DNA of 64,000 nucleotides. Source: Janthinobacterium psychrotolerans (GTDB lineage Bacteria > Pseudomonadota > Gammaproteobacteria > Burkholderiales > Burkholderiaceae_D). Both the position numbers and the translations under genes were made by a program. Positions 31,575 through 39,959 of this stretch are shown in pieces. The stretch covers positions 1 through 64,000 of the forward strand of contig NZ_LOCQ01000049.1 of the NCBI RefSeq assembly GCF_001677885.1, given 5' to 3'. The notes beneath the pieces are model-generated. The model had not been told where the DNA came from. It saw only the letters and a list, made by a program, of their open reading frames with translations, and searched no databases. Position 1 is the stretch's first letter. Each line of letters opens with the position of its first letter.

Positions 31575-32723
31575 ATGCAAACCACAACAATGAATTATCG
31601 CACGGCTATCGTCTCTACCCTGGCTGAAATTGGCGAGCCGGCATGGTCCGCTCTGCTGGCATTGCAAGCAGAAGCCAATCCTTTCCTGTCGTACGCCTTC
31701 CTGCATGCGCTGCACGAATCGGGCTGTGCAAGCGCCGACTCAGGCTGGCAGCCGCAATTCCTGGTGCTGTGGCAAGGCGATACCTTGGCCGCCGCCCTGC
31801 CGCTGTATGTCAAACTGCATTCCTACGGCGAATATGTGTTCGACTGGGCCTGGGCCGACGCCTACCAGCAACACGGCCTCGAATACTATCCGAAACTGCT
31901 GTCGGCGATTCCGTTTACGCCCGTCAGCGGCACGCGTTTGCTGGCCCGCGACGGCGAGGCGCGCGCGGCCCTGCTGGCCTTTCTGCAGGCCCAGCAGCAG
32001 GCCAGCCAGGTGTCGTCCACGCATATCCTGTTTCCGCCAGAGACCGAAGCACGCCAGCTCGAAGAGGCCGGCTTTCTGCTGCGCAGCGGCGTGCAGTTTC
32101 ACTGGCTCAATCCCGGCTATGCGAATTTCGAGCAATTCCTGGCCACGCTGGAACACAAGAAACGCAAGAATATCCGCGCCGAACGGCGCAAGGTGGCGGA
32201 AGCGGGCGTGACCATGCGCCAGGTGAGAGGCAGAGACATCACGCCGGCGCTGTGGCAATTCTTTCACCGCTGCTACAGCAATACCTATGCCGAGCATCGC
32301 TCCTCGCCGTATCTGAGCCTGGAATTCTTCGAAAGCATCGGCGCGGACATGCCAGGCAATATCCTGCTGGTGGTGGCCGAGCGCGAAGGCCGGGCGATTG
32401 CCGCCTCGCTGGTGATCCACACCGCCGATACGTTATACGGCCGCTACTGGGGCGCGCTGGAGCACGTGCCTTGTTTGCATTTCGAGACGGCCTACTACCA
32501 GCCGCTGGAGTTCTGCATCGCCGAGGGCATTGGCACCTTCGAAGGCGGCGCCCAGGGCGAACACAAGATGGCGCGCGGCTTCCTGCCGCAAAAGACCTGG
32601 TCGGCCCACTGGCTGGCCCACCCGTCGTTCGCCGACGCGGTGCAGCGCTTCCTGGAGCGGGAACGGGGCGGCATCGACGCCTATCTGGACGAGTTGAACG
32701 AGCACAGCCCGTTCCGGGCATAA
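31575..32723 (+). CDS. FemAB-like / GNAT-superfamily acyltransferase (COG3146 type)
   Basis: A 382-residue cytosolic protein with the signature of the FemAB-like peptidoglycan-related transferases. It has NPFLSYAFLHALHESGCAS near the N-terminus, then LEHKKRKNIRAERRKV, and GALEHVPCLHFETAYYQPLEFCIAEGI. The end is EGGAQGEHKMARGFLP, a strongly conserved block of the family. The substrate is unknown. The family name suggests aminoacyl or acetyl transfer. The gene stands alone between nadE (divergent) and uppP. The next gene, uppP, serves cell-wall lipid recycling, so a wall-related job is plausible but not proven. Confidence 0.82.
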   Translation: MQTTTMNYRTAIVSTLAEIGEPAWSALLALQAEANPFLSYAFLHALHESGCASADSGWQPQFLVLWQGDTLAAALPLYVKLHSYGEYVFDWAWADAYQQHGLEYYPKLLSAIPFTPVSGTRLLARDGEARAALLAFLQAQQQASQVSSTHILFPPETEARQLEEAGFLLRSGVQFHWLNPGYANFEQFLATLEHKKRKNIRAERRKVAEAGVTMRQVRGRDITPALWQFFHRCYSNTYAEHRSSPYLSLEFFESIGADMPGNILLVVAEREGRAIAASLVIHTADTLYGRYWGALEHVPCLHFETAYYQPLEFCIAEGIGTFEGGAQGEHKMARGFLPQKTWSAHWLAHPSFADAVQRFLERERGGIDAYLDELNEHSPFRA

Positions 32724-32904
32724 AACTGCCTGTTTTATAAGTAATACGGCTGTGGTAAGCTGGAAAAAGTCACGCCTGCAACAGGCGTGCACTGTCCGCC
32801 CTGCCGGTCCTTGTTGGCCGCTCCGCTCAACTTTCTTTTTGGTGAATGCAATTGCAAGTATTTAATTTGACCGGCCGCCGCAACGCGCGCCGTGGAGTTT
32901 CCGC

Positions 32905-33756
32905 ATGAGCGGCGTCATCGGCTGGTGGGAAGCCGCCCTGCTGGGCCTGATCCAGGGCCTGACCGAATTCCTGCCCGTGTCCTCCAGCGCCCATCTGCGC
33001 ATTATCGGCCCGTTTTTACCGTCCGGCGCCGACCCCGGCGCGGCGTTTACAGCCATTACCCAGATCGGCACCGAACTGGCCGTGCTGATTTACTTCCGCA
33101 AGGATATCCTGCGCATCGCCCTGGCCTGGTTCGGCGCCCTGCCCGGCAGCGGCGCGAGTGCCGCGGCGAAAAGCCATCCCGACGTGCGCCTGGGCTGGCT
33201 GGTGATTATCGGCTCGCTGCCGATCGCCATCCTCGGACTGGCCTTCCAGCATGCGATCGAAACCTATCTGCGCAATCTTTACCTCACCGCCATCATGCTG
33301 ATCGTGTTCGGCCTGATCCTCGGCGCGGCCGACCGTTATGGCCGCCATGAACTGCCGCTGTCGCGCATGCGCTGGCGCGACGGCATCATCTTCGGCTTTG
33401 CGCAGGCGATGGCCCTGATACCGGGCGTGTCGCGCTCGGGCGGCACCATTACCGCCGGCCTGATGATGGGCTACACGCGCGAGGCGGCGGCCCGCTATTC
33501 CTTCTTGCTGGCGATTCCTGCCGTGCTGGCGTCGGGCTTTTACCAGCTATATAAAAACTGGGGCGTGGCCGGCCCGGTCGCGCCCGGCCCGACTCTGCTG
33601 GCCACCATCATTGCCTTCTTTGTCGGCTATGGCGTGATCGTGGTGTTCCTGCGCATCGTCAGCAGCCGCGGCTACTGGCCGTTCGTGGCCTACCGCATCG
33701 TGCTGGGCGTGTTTGTGCTGGCACTGCTGCAAATGGGCGTGATCGCCGCCCACTGA
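32905..33756 (+). CDS. uppP: Undecaprenyl-diphosphate phosphatase (BacA type)
   Basis: A 283-residue integral membrane enzyme that recycles the lipid carrier for peptidoglycan and confers bacitracin resistance when raised. Both active-site blocks are present: QGLTEFLPVSSSAH at about 17-30 and PGVSRSGGTITAGL at about 173-186. Seven to eight hydrophobic helices are visible. The start MSGVIGWWEAALLGLIQG fits the family. A strong bidirectional terminator separates it from ppa. Confidence 0.96.
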   Translation: MSGVIGWWEAALLGLIQGLTEFLPVSSSAHLRIIGPFLPSGADPGAAFTAITQIGTELAVLIYFRKDILRIALAWFGALPGSGASAAAKSHPDVRLGWLVIIGSLPIAILGLAFQHAIETYLRNLYLTAIMLIVFGLILGAADRYGRHELPLSRMRWRDGIIFGFAQAMALIPGVSRSGGTITAGLMMGYTREAAARYSFLLAIPAVLASGFYQLYKNWGVAGPVAPGPTLLATIIAFFVGYGVIVVFLRIVSSRGYWPFVAYRIVLGVFVLALLQMGVIAAH

Positions 33757-33774
33757 GTTTTCGCTGCCCCATGC

Positions 33775-33813
33775 AAAACGCCCCCGTTCCAATCAAGGAA
33801 CGGGGGCGTTTTT
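33775..33813. terminator. Bidirectional terminator between uppP and ppa
   Basis: AAAACGCCCCCGTTCC (33775-33790), loop AATCAA, GGAACGGGGGCGTTTT. The 16-bp perfect stem has A and T runs on both sides and serves the converging uppP and ppa genes. Confidence 0.92.
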
Positions 33814-33829
33814 ATTGGCGCGCAGCGAC

Positions 33830-34378
33830 TTAAGAAGCGGCGCTTTCCGCGTCTTTCTTGTAGGCGGCAACGCCGTTCAGGATTTCGGCACGGGCTTCGT
33901 CGGCGCCGTACCAGCCGTCGATCTTGACCCATTTGCCTTTTTCCAGGTCTTTGTAGTGCTCGAAGAAATGCTGGATCTGGCGCAGGCGCAGTTCGTTCAG
34001 GTCTTCCGGCTTCTGCCAGTGGCTGTAGATCGACAGGACCTTGTCGACTGGCACGGCCAGCACTTTGGCGTCTTCGCCCGACTCGTCGGTCATTTTCAGC
34101 ACGCCGATAGGACGGCAGCGCACGACCACGCCAGGGAACAGCGGGAACGGGGTGATGACCAGCACATCGACCGGGTCGCCGTCCGGCGACAGGGTGTTCG
34201 GCACATAGCCGTAGTTGCACGGGTAGTGCATGGCGGTGCCCATGAAACGGTCGACGAAAATCGCGCCCGATTCCTTGTCCACTTCATATTTGATCGGATC
34301 GGCATTCATCGGAATTTCGATGATCACATTGAAGTCGTTCGGCAAATCGCGGCCCGAAGGCACTTTATTCAAGCTCAT
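33830..34378 (-). CDS. ppa: Inorganic pyrophosphatase (family I)
   Basis: A 182-residue soluble enzyme hydrolysing pyrophosphate. The start [16 protein letters not shown] has AGGAAA upstream. The metal-binding block [18 protein letters not shown] and the [18 protein letters not shown] segment are intact. The family length is about 175 residues, so the gene is complete. It has its own promoter (see 34419-34424). Confidence 0.96.
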   Translation of the reverse strand: MSLNKVPSGRDLPNDFNVIIEIPMNADPIKYEVDKESGAIFVDRFMGTAMHYPCNYGYVPNTLSPDGDPVDVLVITPFPLFPGVVVRCRPIGVLKMTDESGEDAKVLAVPVDKVLSIYSHWQKPEDLNELRLRQIQHFFEHYKDLEKGKWVKIDGWYGADEARAEILNGVAAYKKDAESAAS

Positions 34379-34418
34379 GGGGTTTCCTCGTGTGTGCTGA
34401 CAGTGTTTTAACCGCGCA

Positions 34419-34424
34419 ATTATA
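34419..34424 (-). promoter_or_regulatory. Probable -10 element of ppa
   Basis: A perfect TATAAT on the minus strand 41 bases before the ppa ATG. The hexamer 17 bases upstream (CGCACA) matches the -35 consensus at three positions. Confidence 0.45.
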
Positions 34425-34525
34425 GCGAAGTACATGCGCCTTGTGCGATGCAGCAGCCTTGATATGGCTATTTTGTCAAGCAATCCTGCAACAGTGGCGT
34501 TCAAGGCTGGCCAATGCTATGATTT

Positions 34526-34546
34526 GTAAATGAGAACTATTATTAT
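34526..34546 (+). promoter_or_regulatory. Fur-box-like site before the sigma-factor gene
   Basis: TAAATGAGAACTATTATTAT resembles the Fur box GATAATGATAATCATTATC (AATGAGAA plus ATTATTAT halves) and lies 28-48 bases before the chosen start of the FecI-type gene. Iron-replete repression of this signalling unit would fit. Confidence 0.55.
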
Positions 34547-34573
34547 TTGATCGCCATCGTGTCTTCCGTCCCC

Positions 34574-35077
34574 ATGCTACCGCCATCCGACCTCGGCACC
34601 CTGTACAGCGACCACCACGGCTGGCTGCAGGGCTGGCTGCGCCGCAAGATGGGCAATGCCTGTGACGCCGCCGACCTAGCGCACGACACTTTCCTGCGCG
34701 TGCTGGCGCGCCGCGACACCCCCAGGCTGCTGGCGCCGCGCGCCTACCTGGGCGCCATCGCGCGCGGCCTGGTGGCCGACTTTTTCCGCCACCAGGATAT
34801 CGAACGCGCGTATCTCGACGCCCTGGCGGCCCTGCCGGAAACGCATGCGCCGTCGCTTGAGGCGCGCGCCATCGTGCTCGAAGCGCTGGTCGCCATCGAC
34901 ACCATGCTCGATGGCCTGAAGCCCGCCGTGCGGCAGGCGTTTTTGCTGTCGCAGCTCGACGGCCTGACCTACGAGCAGATCGCGCAGCAACTGGGCGTGA
35001 CCAAACGCACGGTCAGCAACTACATGTGCACCGCCATCGGGCATTGTGTCGAACACTGCGATCCGCTGGCACCATGA
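34574..35077 (+). CDS. FecI-type ECF sigma factor (iron-starvation)
   Basis: A 167-residue sigma factor with region 2 (LYSDHHGWLQGWLRRKMGNACDAADLAHDTFLRVLAR) and region 4 (LTYEQIAQQLGVTKRTVSNYM). The aspartate-rich ADLAHDTF block is typical of FecI. Starts at 34547 (TTG), 34559 (GTG) and 34574 (ATG) are possible and none has a good SD. I take the ATG because homologues begin shortly before LYxDHHGWL. The stop overlaps the FecR-type start (ATGA). It should direct transcription of the neighbouring receptor gene. Confidence 0.88.
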   Translation: MLPPSDLGTLYSDHHGWLQGWLRRKMGNACDAADLAHDTFLRVLARRDTPRLLAPRAYLGAIARGLVADFFRHQDIERAYLDALAALPETHAPSLEARAIVLEALVAIDTMLDGLKPAVRQAFLLSQLDGLTYEQIAQQLGVTKRTVSNYMCTAIGHCVEHCDPLAP

Positions 35078-36084
35078 GTAAGCTGATGACGGCGCCGCCG
35101 CGCGATGATGCGGCCGTGCGCAAGGAAGCCGTGGCCTGGTATGTGCGCCTGTGCTCGGGCAGCGCCGGCGACGCCGACCGCCAGGCCTGGCGGCGCTGGC
35201 ATGCGGCGCACCTTGACCACCAGCGCGCCTGGCAGCGTATCGAAGCGATGCGCGCCACCTTGCGGCAGGCGCCGGCCGAGATCGCCTCGCCGCTGCTGCG
35301 CGCGCGCCTGGCCACCGGCGGCCAGGCACGCCGGCAGGTGCTGCGCAGCGTGCTGCTGCTGGCCTCGACCGGCACCGCAGGCTATCTGTCGTATCAGGCG
35401 GCGCGCCAGCATGGGCTGGTGCAGCCCATGCTGGCCGACTACCGCACCGGCGTCGGTGCCCAGCGACGGGTGATGCTGCCCGATGGCTCGCTGCTGGTCT
35501 TGAATACCGGCAGCGCCGTCGATCTGCGCTACGATGCGGCGCAGCGGCGCGTGCGGCTGCTGAACGGCGAAATCCTGGTTGAAACGGCCCGCCACCGGCA
35601 GGCGCCCGGCGCCCCCGTGGACCCGCGCCCCTTCATGATCGACACAGCACAAGGCACGGTGCGTGCGCTGGGCACGCGCTTTACGGTGCGCCAGTTCGGC
35701 GATCATGCCCAGGTGGCGGTGCTGGACGACGCCGTCGAGCTGCGCGCCGCGCGGCGGCCGGCCAGGGCCGTGATCGTGCGCGCCGGACAGCAGGCGCGCC
35801 TGACGGCCAGCGGTGTCGAGGCGCCGCCACAGGCCGACGACAGCGCCGGCCTGTGGCAGAGCGGCAGCCTGCTGGTCAACGACCGCAGCCTGGGCGAGGT
35901 GGTGGCCGAACTGGCGCGCTACCGGCGCGGCCGCCTGGCGTGCGACCCGCGCATCGCGCACATGCGCATCTCCGGCGTATTTCCGCTGGCCGACACCGAC
36001 CGCGCGCTGCTGTTGCTGGTGCAATCGTTCCCGCTGCGCCTGCGCAGCACCACACGCTATTGGGTGAGCCTGGAAGCGGCCTGA
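35074..36084 (+). CDS. FecR-type sigma-factor regulator (anti-sigma)
   Basis: 336 residues. The N-terminal 80 residues are the cytoplasmic DUF4880-type part (VRKEAVAWYVRLCSGSAGDADRQAWRRWHAAHLDHQRAWQRIEAM). One membrane helix follows around 90-110 (VLRSVLLLASTGTAGYLSY), then a periplasmic FecR domain (YRTGVGAQRRVMLPDGSLLVLNTGS...). The C-terminal STN-like part (LLVNDRSLGEVVAELARY...) should meet the receptor's signalling domain. The start overlaps the sigma gene, so the two are translationally coupled. Proteolysis may release the N-terminal part to activate the sigma factor, as known for the family. Confidence 0.9.
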   Translation: MSKLMTAPPRDDAAVRKEAVAWYVRLCSGSAGDADRQAWRRWHAAHLDHQRAWQRIEAMRATLRQAPAEIASPLLRARLATGGQARRQVLRSVLLLASTGTAGYLSYQAARQHGLVQPMLADYRTGVGAQRRVMLPDGSLLVLNTGSAVDLRYDAAQRRVRLLNGEILVETARHRQAPGAPVDPRPFMIDTAQGTVRALGTRFTVRQFGDHAQVAVLDDAVELRAARRPARAVIVRAGQQARLTASGVEAPPQADDSAGLWQSGSLLVNDRSLGEVVAELARYRRGRLACDPRIAHMRISGVFPLADTDRALLLLVQSFPLRLRSTTRYWVSLEAA

Positions 36085-36093
36085 AAAAAACTC

Positions 36094-36122
36094 GGAAAAA
36101 TTTTCATCTTTTTGCGTTTCGT
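36094..36122 (+). promoter_or_regulatory. Possible FecI-type promoter of the receptor gene
   Basis: GGAAAAA (36094-36100) followed by TTTCGT (36117-36122), in the 97-base gap before the receptor. Iron-starvation ECF promoters often have GGAAA-like -35 and CGT-containing -10 parts. The spacing here is a little long, so this is tentative. Confidence 0.3.
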
Positions 36123-36181
36123 ACGGCCTGCAAGACAGGAGCAACAAAAACCACCTGTCTATCTTTTACCTGGGCCCTATC

Positions 36182-38581
36182 ATGCTTGATATCCGCTGCA
36201 CTCTTTTACCTCTCGCCATCGCATTGGCCGCACCGGCCGCCGCCACGGCCACGGCCACGGCCACGGCCAAACCCTACCAGATCGCCGCCGGCCCGCTGGT
36301 CTCGGCGCTGAACCTGTTCGCCGCCTCGGCCGGCGTGGCGTTGACGTATGACCCGGCGCTGGCCGGTGGCCGCAGCTCGCCCGGCCTGCAGGGCACGCAT
36401 ACGCCATCGTCGGGCTTTGCCGCGCTGCTGGCCGGCAGCGGCCTGGAAGCGGTCGACCAGGGCAGTGGCGGCTATACCTTGCGCCGCGCCGCTGGCGGCG
36501 AACAGACCATGGCGCCGGTCAGCGTCAGTGCCCGCGCCGAGGCGGCCAATATCACCGAAAACAGCGGCAGCTACACCACGCCCGTGATGGCCACGGCCAC
36601 CCGCATGGGCCTGTCGATGCGCGAAACGCCGCAGTCGGTCAGCATCGTCACGCGCCAGCAGATCGACGACCAGGCCCTGAACAGCGTGCCCGATATCCTG
36701 GAAAAAGTCGTCGGCGTGACGGTCGGGCGCAACGACAGCGAACGCGCCACCTTTTATGCGCGCGGCTACACCATCGAGAACTTCCAGTTCGACGGCATGC
36801 CCAATACCCTCGACAGCTCGAACCAGTACACCACGGCGATCGGCGACAGCGCCGTCTATGACCGGGTCGAAGTGGTGAAAGGGGCGACCGGCCTGCTGAC
36901 GGGCGCCGGCAATCCGTCGGCCACCATCAACCTGGTGCGCAAGCGCCCGACCAGTGCATTTGCCGCCTCCCTCAACGCCAGCGTTGGTTCATGGAACAAG
37001 GTGCGCGGCGTGGCCGATGTGTCCGGTCCCTTGAACGCGTCGGGCAGCGTGCGGGGCCGCGTGGTGGCGGCGGTGCAGAATGCCGATTCCTACATCGATT
37101 ACTACCGGCGCGACACGCGCAGCCTGTACGCCATCGCCGAAGCCGACCTGGCGCCGCGTACCACCCTCAGCCTGGGCGTCGACTACATGCAGAGCCGCGC
37201 CGACGGCGCCACCTTCGGCCACCTGCCGCTGTTCTACAGCGACGGCACGCAAACCCGTTTTCGCCGTTCGCTGAACCCGGCCGCACGCTGGTCGTACTGG
37301 GACAATAACAGCAGCAACACCTTCGCCACCGTCAGGCACGCCTTCGACAACGGCTGGCAGCTCGACGCCGCCGCCAGCCATCTGAAGCAGTCAAAAGAGG
37401 TGCTGTATGGCTCGGCCTACAACGGCTACATGAACCGGCAAAGCGGGGCCGGCATCCGCCTGCTCGGTGGCCCGCTGCCGACCCAGGCAAGCACCGACAG
37501 TGCGAATCTGGCCGCCAGCGGCCCGTTTACCGTGTTCGGCCGCCAGCATGAACTGATGCTGGGCGCCGGCTATTCGCGCCAGAACAAGGACGCCCAGTTG
37601 TACACCAGCAGCCTGGTGGCGGTGCCCGACTACCGGCTATGGGATGGCGTGCTGACCCTGCCGGCGCAAACCAGGCGCGCCGACCGCGACACCACCATCA
37701 CGGAAAAAGGCGTGTCGGGCGCCGTGCGCCTGCGCCCTGCCGACGATTGGTCGGTGATCCTCGGCGCGCGCGCCAGCTGGTACAAGCTGTACGACTACCA
37801 GGTCAGCGTGGCCGGCGTGCGCACGGTCTCGGACAATTTGAACGACAGCGCGAAGGTGGTGCCGTATGCCGGCGTGGTGTATGACTTGAACCGCAACTGG
37901 TCGCTCTACGCCAGCTACACCGATATTTTCAAGCCGCAAACCTATTACAAGGACGCCAGCGACAGCTCGCTCGATCCGTTGACGGGCAAGAGCATGGAAG
38001 CGGGGATCAAGGGAGAATGGCTGGACGGCAAAGTCAACGCCAGCGCGGCCGTGTTCAAGATCGAACAGGACAATGCGGCGCAATATCAGGGCATCAACAG
38101 CGTTACCGGCGGCGAAATCTACCGGCCGATCGCCGGCGTCACCAGCAAGGGCGTGGAACTGGAAACCTCGGGGCAGATCACGCCAGCGTGGAACCTGGCC
38201 GGCGGCTATACCTTCCGCACCTCGCACATTCCGCCGCAGCCCAATTTGATCCTCAGCGCCGTCAACACCAATCAGCCCAAGCACCTGTTCAAGCTCAGCA
38301 CCGCCTGGACCCTGCCGGCCGGCTGGACCGTCGGCGGCTCCATGACCTGGCAAAGCGAGACCTGGTACCAGCTGTCGACCGCCGCCCGCTGGCGCGCCAC
38401 GCAGCCGGGCTACGCGGTGGTGGGCCTGATGGCGCGCTACCAGGCGAGCCCGCGCCTGTCGCTGGCGCTGAACGTCAACAATGTGCTCGATAAAACCTAT
38501 ATGCCGGGCATGGGCTCGTATGGCACGGGCGTGTATGGCGACCCACGCAATGCCTTGTTGACGGCCAATTTCAAGTTTTGA
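36182..38581 (+). CDS. TonB-dependent siderophore receptor with STN signalling domain (FpvA/FhuE type)
   Basis: A 799-residue outer-membrane receptor. A signal peptide runs to about residue 27 and ends in an Ala-Thr hexanucleotide repeat. The STN domain (about 32-100, YQIAAGPLVSALNLFAASAGVALTYD) talks to FecR. The plug begins near ATRMGLSMRETPQSVSIVTRQQIDD, with the VEVVKGATGLLTGAGNPSATINLVRKRPT block. The barrel ends VYGDPRNALLTANFKF with a terminal Phe. ETPQSVSI and the plug sequence place it with ferric-hydroxamate, coprogen and pyoverdine receptors. The ligand is not known. With the sigma and FecR genes it forms a surface-signalling unit. Confidence 0.92.
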   Translation: MLDIRCTLLPLAIALAAPAAATATATATAKPYQIAAGPLVSALNLFAASAGVALTYDPALAGGRSSPGLQGTHTPSSGFAALLAGSGLEAVDQGSGGYTLRRAAGGEQTMAPVSVSARAEAANITENSGSYTTPVMATATRMGLSMRETPQSVSIVTRQQIDDQALNSVPDILEKVVGVTVGRNDSERATFYARGYTIENFQFDGMPNTLDSSNQYTTAIGDSAVYDRVEVVKGATGLLTGAGNPSATINLVRKRPTSAFAASLNASVGSWNKVRGVADVSGPLNASGSVRGRVVAAVQNADSYIDYYRRDTRSLYAIAEADLAPRTTLSLGVDYMQSRADGATFGHLPLFYSDGTQTRFRRSLNPAARWSYWDNNSSNTFATVRHAFDNGWQLDAAASHLKQSKEVLYGSAYNGYMNRQSGAGIRLLGGPLPTQASTDSANLAASGPFTVFGRQHELMLGAGYSRQNKDAQLYTSSLVAVPDYRLWDGVLTLPAQTRRADRDTTITEKGVSGAVRLRPADDWSVILGARASWYKLYDYQVSVAGVRTVSDNLNDSAKVVPYAGVVYDLNRNWSLYASYTDIFKPQTYYKDASDSSLDPLTGKSMEAGIKGEWLDGKVNASAAVFKIEQDNAAQYQGINSVTGGEIYRPIAGVTSKGVELETSGQITPAWNLAGGYTFRTSHIPPQPNLILSAVNTNQPKHLFKLSTAWTLPAGWTVGGSMTWQSETWYQLSTAARWRATQPGYAVVGLMARYQASPRLSLALNVNNVLDKTYMPGMGSYGTGVYGDPRNALLTANFKF
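36243..36268 (+). repeat. Hexanucleotide tandem repeat in the receptor signal peptide
   Basis: CCACGG is repeated about four times (CCACGGCCACGGCCACGG...), coding Ala-Thr pairs at the end of the signal peptide. Copy-number change would alter signal-peptide length without shifting the frame. Confidence 0.7.
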
Positions 38582-38602
38582 TGATTGATACCCCGATCGA
38601 TG

Positions 38603-38706
38603 CGTAGGTCGGATTAGCGCTTCGCGCGTAATCCGACGCCATCGTTGGCCGCGTTAACACTGTTGTCGGATTACGCGGGGCTTTGCCCCGCTAACCCGAC
38701 CTACGC
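38603..38706. repeat. Pair of REP-like inverted repeats
   Basis: First element CGTAGGTCGGATTAGCGC-TTC-GCGCGTAATCCGACG (38603-38637). The second, in opposite orientation, is GTCGGATTACGCGGGGC-TTTG-CCCCGCTAACCCGACCTACG (38665-38706). Such paired opposite units are the BIME arrangement. They lie between the receptor gene and the converging hemY. Confidence 0.8.
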
Positions 38707-38725
38707 GGCAACAAGTTCCATGCTC

Positions 38726-38756
38726 AAAAAAAACCCGTCTCGCGACGGGTTTTTTG
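38726..38756. terminator. Bidirectional terminator between the receptor gene and hemY
   Basis: AACCCGTC (38732-38739), loop TCGC, GACGGGTT (38744-38751), preceded by eight A and followed by a T run. It serves the two converging genes. Confidence 0.9.
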
Positions 38757-38758
38757 CT

Positions 38759-39955
38759 TTACAGGATGGTCGCCAGCGCGCACTGCCGGTAATGCGCGGC
38801 AGCTTGCTCGGTCTGCTGCAAGGCCTCGTGCATCTGCGCCAGTTTCAGGTGGGCGTCGCGCACCATGCGCGGCTCGCCGGCGTCGGACAAGGCCTGCTCC
38901 AGGTGGCGCTGGGCCTTGCCCCACAGTTTCTGTTTCAGGCACAAGGAACCCAGGGTCAGCGCCAGTTCGGCGTCCAGCGGGCGCTGTTTCAGCCACTGCT
39001 CGCAATGCTCGATCTGCAGCAGCAGGGCCGGTGTGCCGGCAGGCGCGGCCGCTTCGCGGTAGACGCGCACCACGCGGTCGTCCCAGTCGGCGGCCAATGA
39101 TTCCTCGCACACCAGGCGCGCTTCGTCGTGCAGGCCGCGCGCGTTCAGGGCGGTGGCGGCGCGGCAGGCGATGTAGGGCTTGACCCTGTCGCTGGTGGGC
39201 ACGGTCGACCAGACGCGCAGCAGCGACTCGGCGTCATGCGAGCGGTCCGACAGCAGGTGTTCGTAGGCCAGTTCGCGCAGGCGCGACGACAGCGCCGGGT
39301 GCAGCGCGCGGTGCTTGTCGAGCGAGCGCACCAGGCGCAGCACTTCGGGCCAGTTCTTGGCCTGCTGCTCGGCCTTCAGCGACCATTGCAGCGCATGGAT
39401 ATGGCGCGTGCCGCTGGCGTTCAGTTCGCGCACGGCGGCCAGCGCCGCTTCCGGCTGGTGGTCGTCGACCAGCAGTTCGGTAACCGTCATCAATCGCGCG
39501 GTCTTGAGCGTGGCATCGCCTTCGACGCGAGCCAGCCAGCTGTCGCGGCGTTCGGACTGGCGCATGCGGTGCGCGGCGCGCGCGCCGATCAGCGCGGCCA
39601 GGCCGGCGTTTTCTTCCAGTTCGGCGGCGCGCAGGGCGGCTTTTTCGGCGTGGCCGAAGCGGCCTTCGAACAGCGCCTTGAGCGCTTCGCGCAAGCCCTT
39701 GTTGCCGTCGCGTTCACGCTTGCGGCGGCGGTAAGCGGCCACTTCGGCCGGCATGCGCACGGTGGCGCGCAAAGCCCGCAGCAGGAAATACAGCACCGCG
39801 AACAGCGCCACTTGCAGCAGCACGAAGAAGTTCAGCGACAGGTCGATGCGGTATGGCGGGTAGAACAGCACCACGTTGCCGGGATTGAAACGGGCCGTCA
39901 CGGCGATACCGATCGCCGCGGCCATCAGGGCGAGTAACCAGAGAAATAGACGCAT
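38759..39955 (-). CDS. hemY: HemY-like TPR membrane protein of the haem operon
   Basis: 398 residues. Two N-terminal membrane helices (FLWLLALMAAAIGIAV and FFVLLQVALFAVLYFLL) enclose the conserved ARFNPGNVVLFYPPYRIDLS segment of the HemY N-terminal domain. A TPR-rich cytosolic or periplasmic part follows (AEKAALRAAELEENAG..., LELALTLGSLCLKQKLWG-type repeats). Its exact function in haem synthesis is unresolved. It should not be confused with protoporphyrinogen oxidase HemY of Gram-positives. It is the last gene of hemC-hemD-hemX-hemY, 4 bases after hemX. Confidence 0.9.
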   Translation of the reverse strand: MRLFLWLLALMAAAIGIAVTARFNPGNVVLFYPPYRIDLSLNFFVLLQVALFAVLYFLLRALRATVRMPAEVAAYRRRKRERDGNKGLREALKALFEGRFGHAEKAALRAAELEENAGLAALIGARAAHRMRQSERRDSWLARVEGDATLKTARLMTVTELLVDDHQPEAALAAVRELNASGTRHIHALQWSLKAEQQAKNWPEVLRLVRSLDKHRALHPALSSRLRELAYEHLLSDRSHDAESLLRVWSTVPTSDRVKPYIACRAATALNARGLHDEARLVCEESLAADWDDRVVRVYREAAAPAGTPALLLQIEHCEQWLKQRPLDAELALTLGSLCLKQKLWGKAQRHLEQALSDAGEPRMVRDAHLKLAQMHEALQQTEQAAAHYRQCALATIL

Positions 39956-39959
39956 GGGC

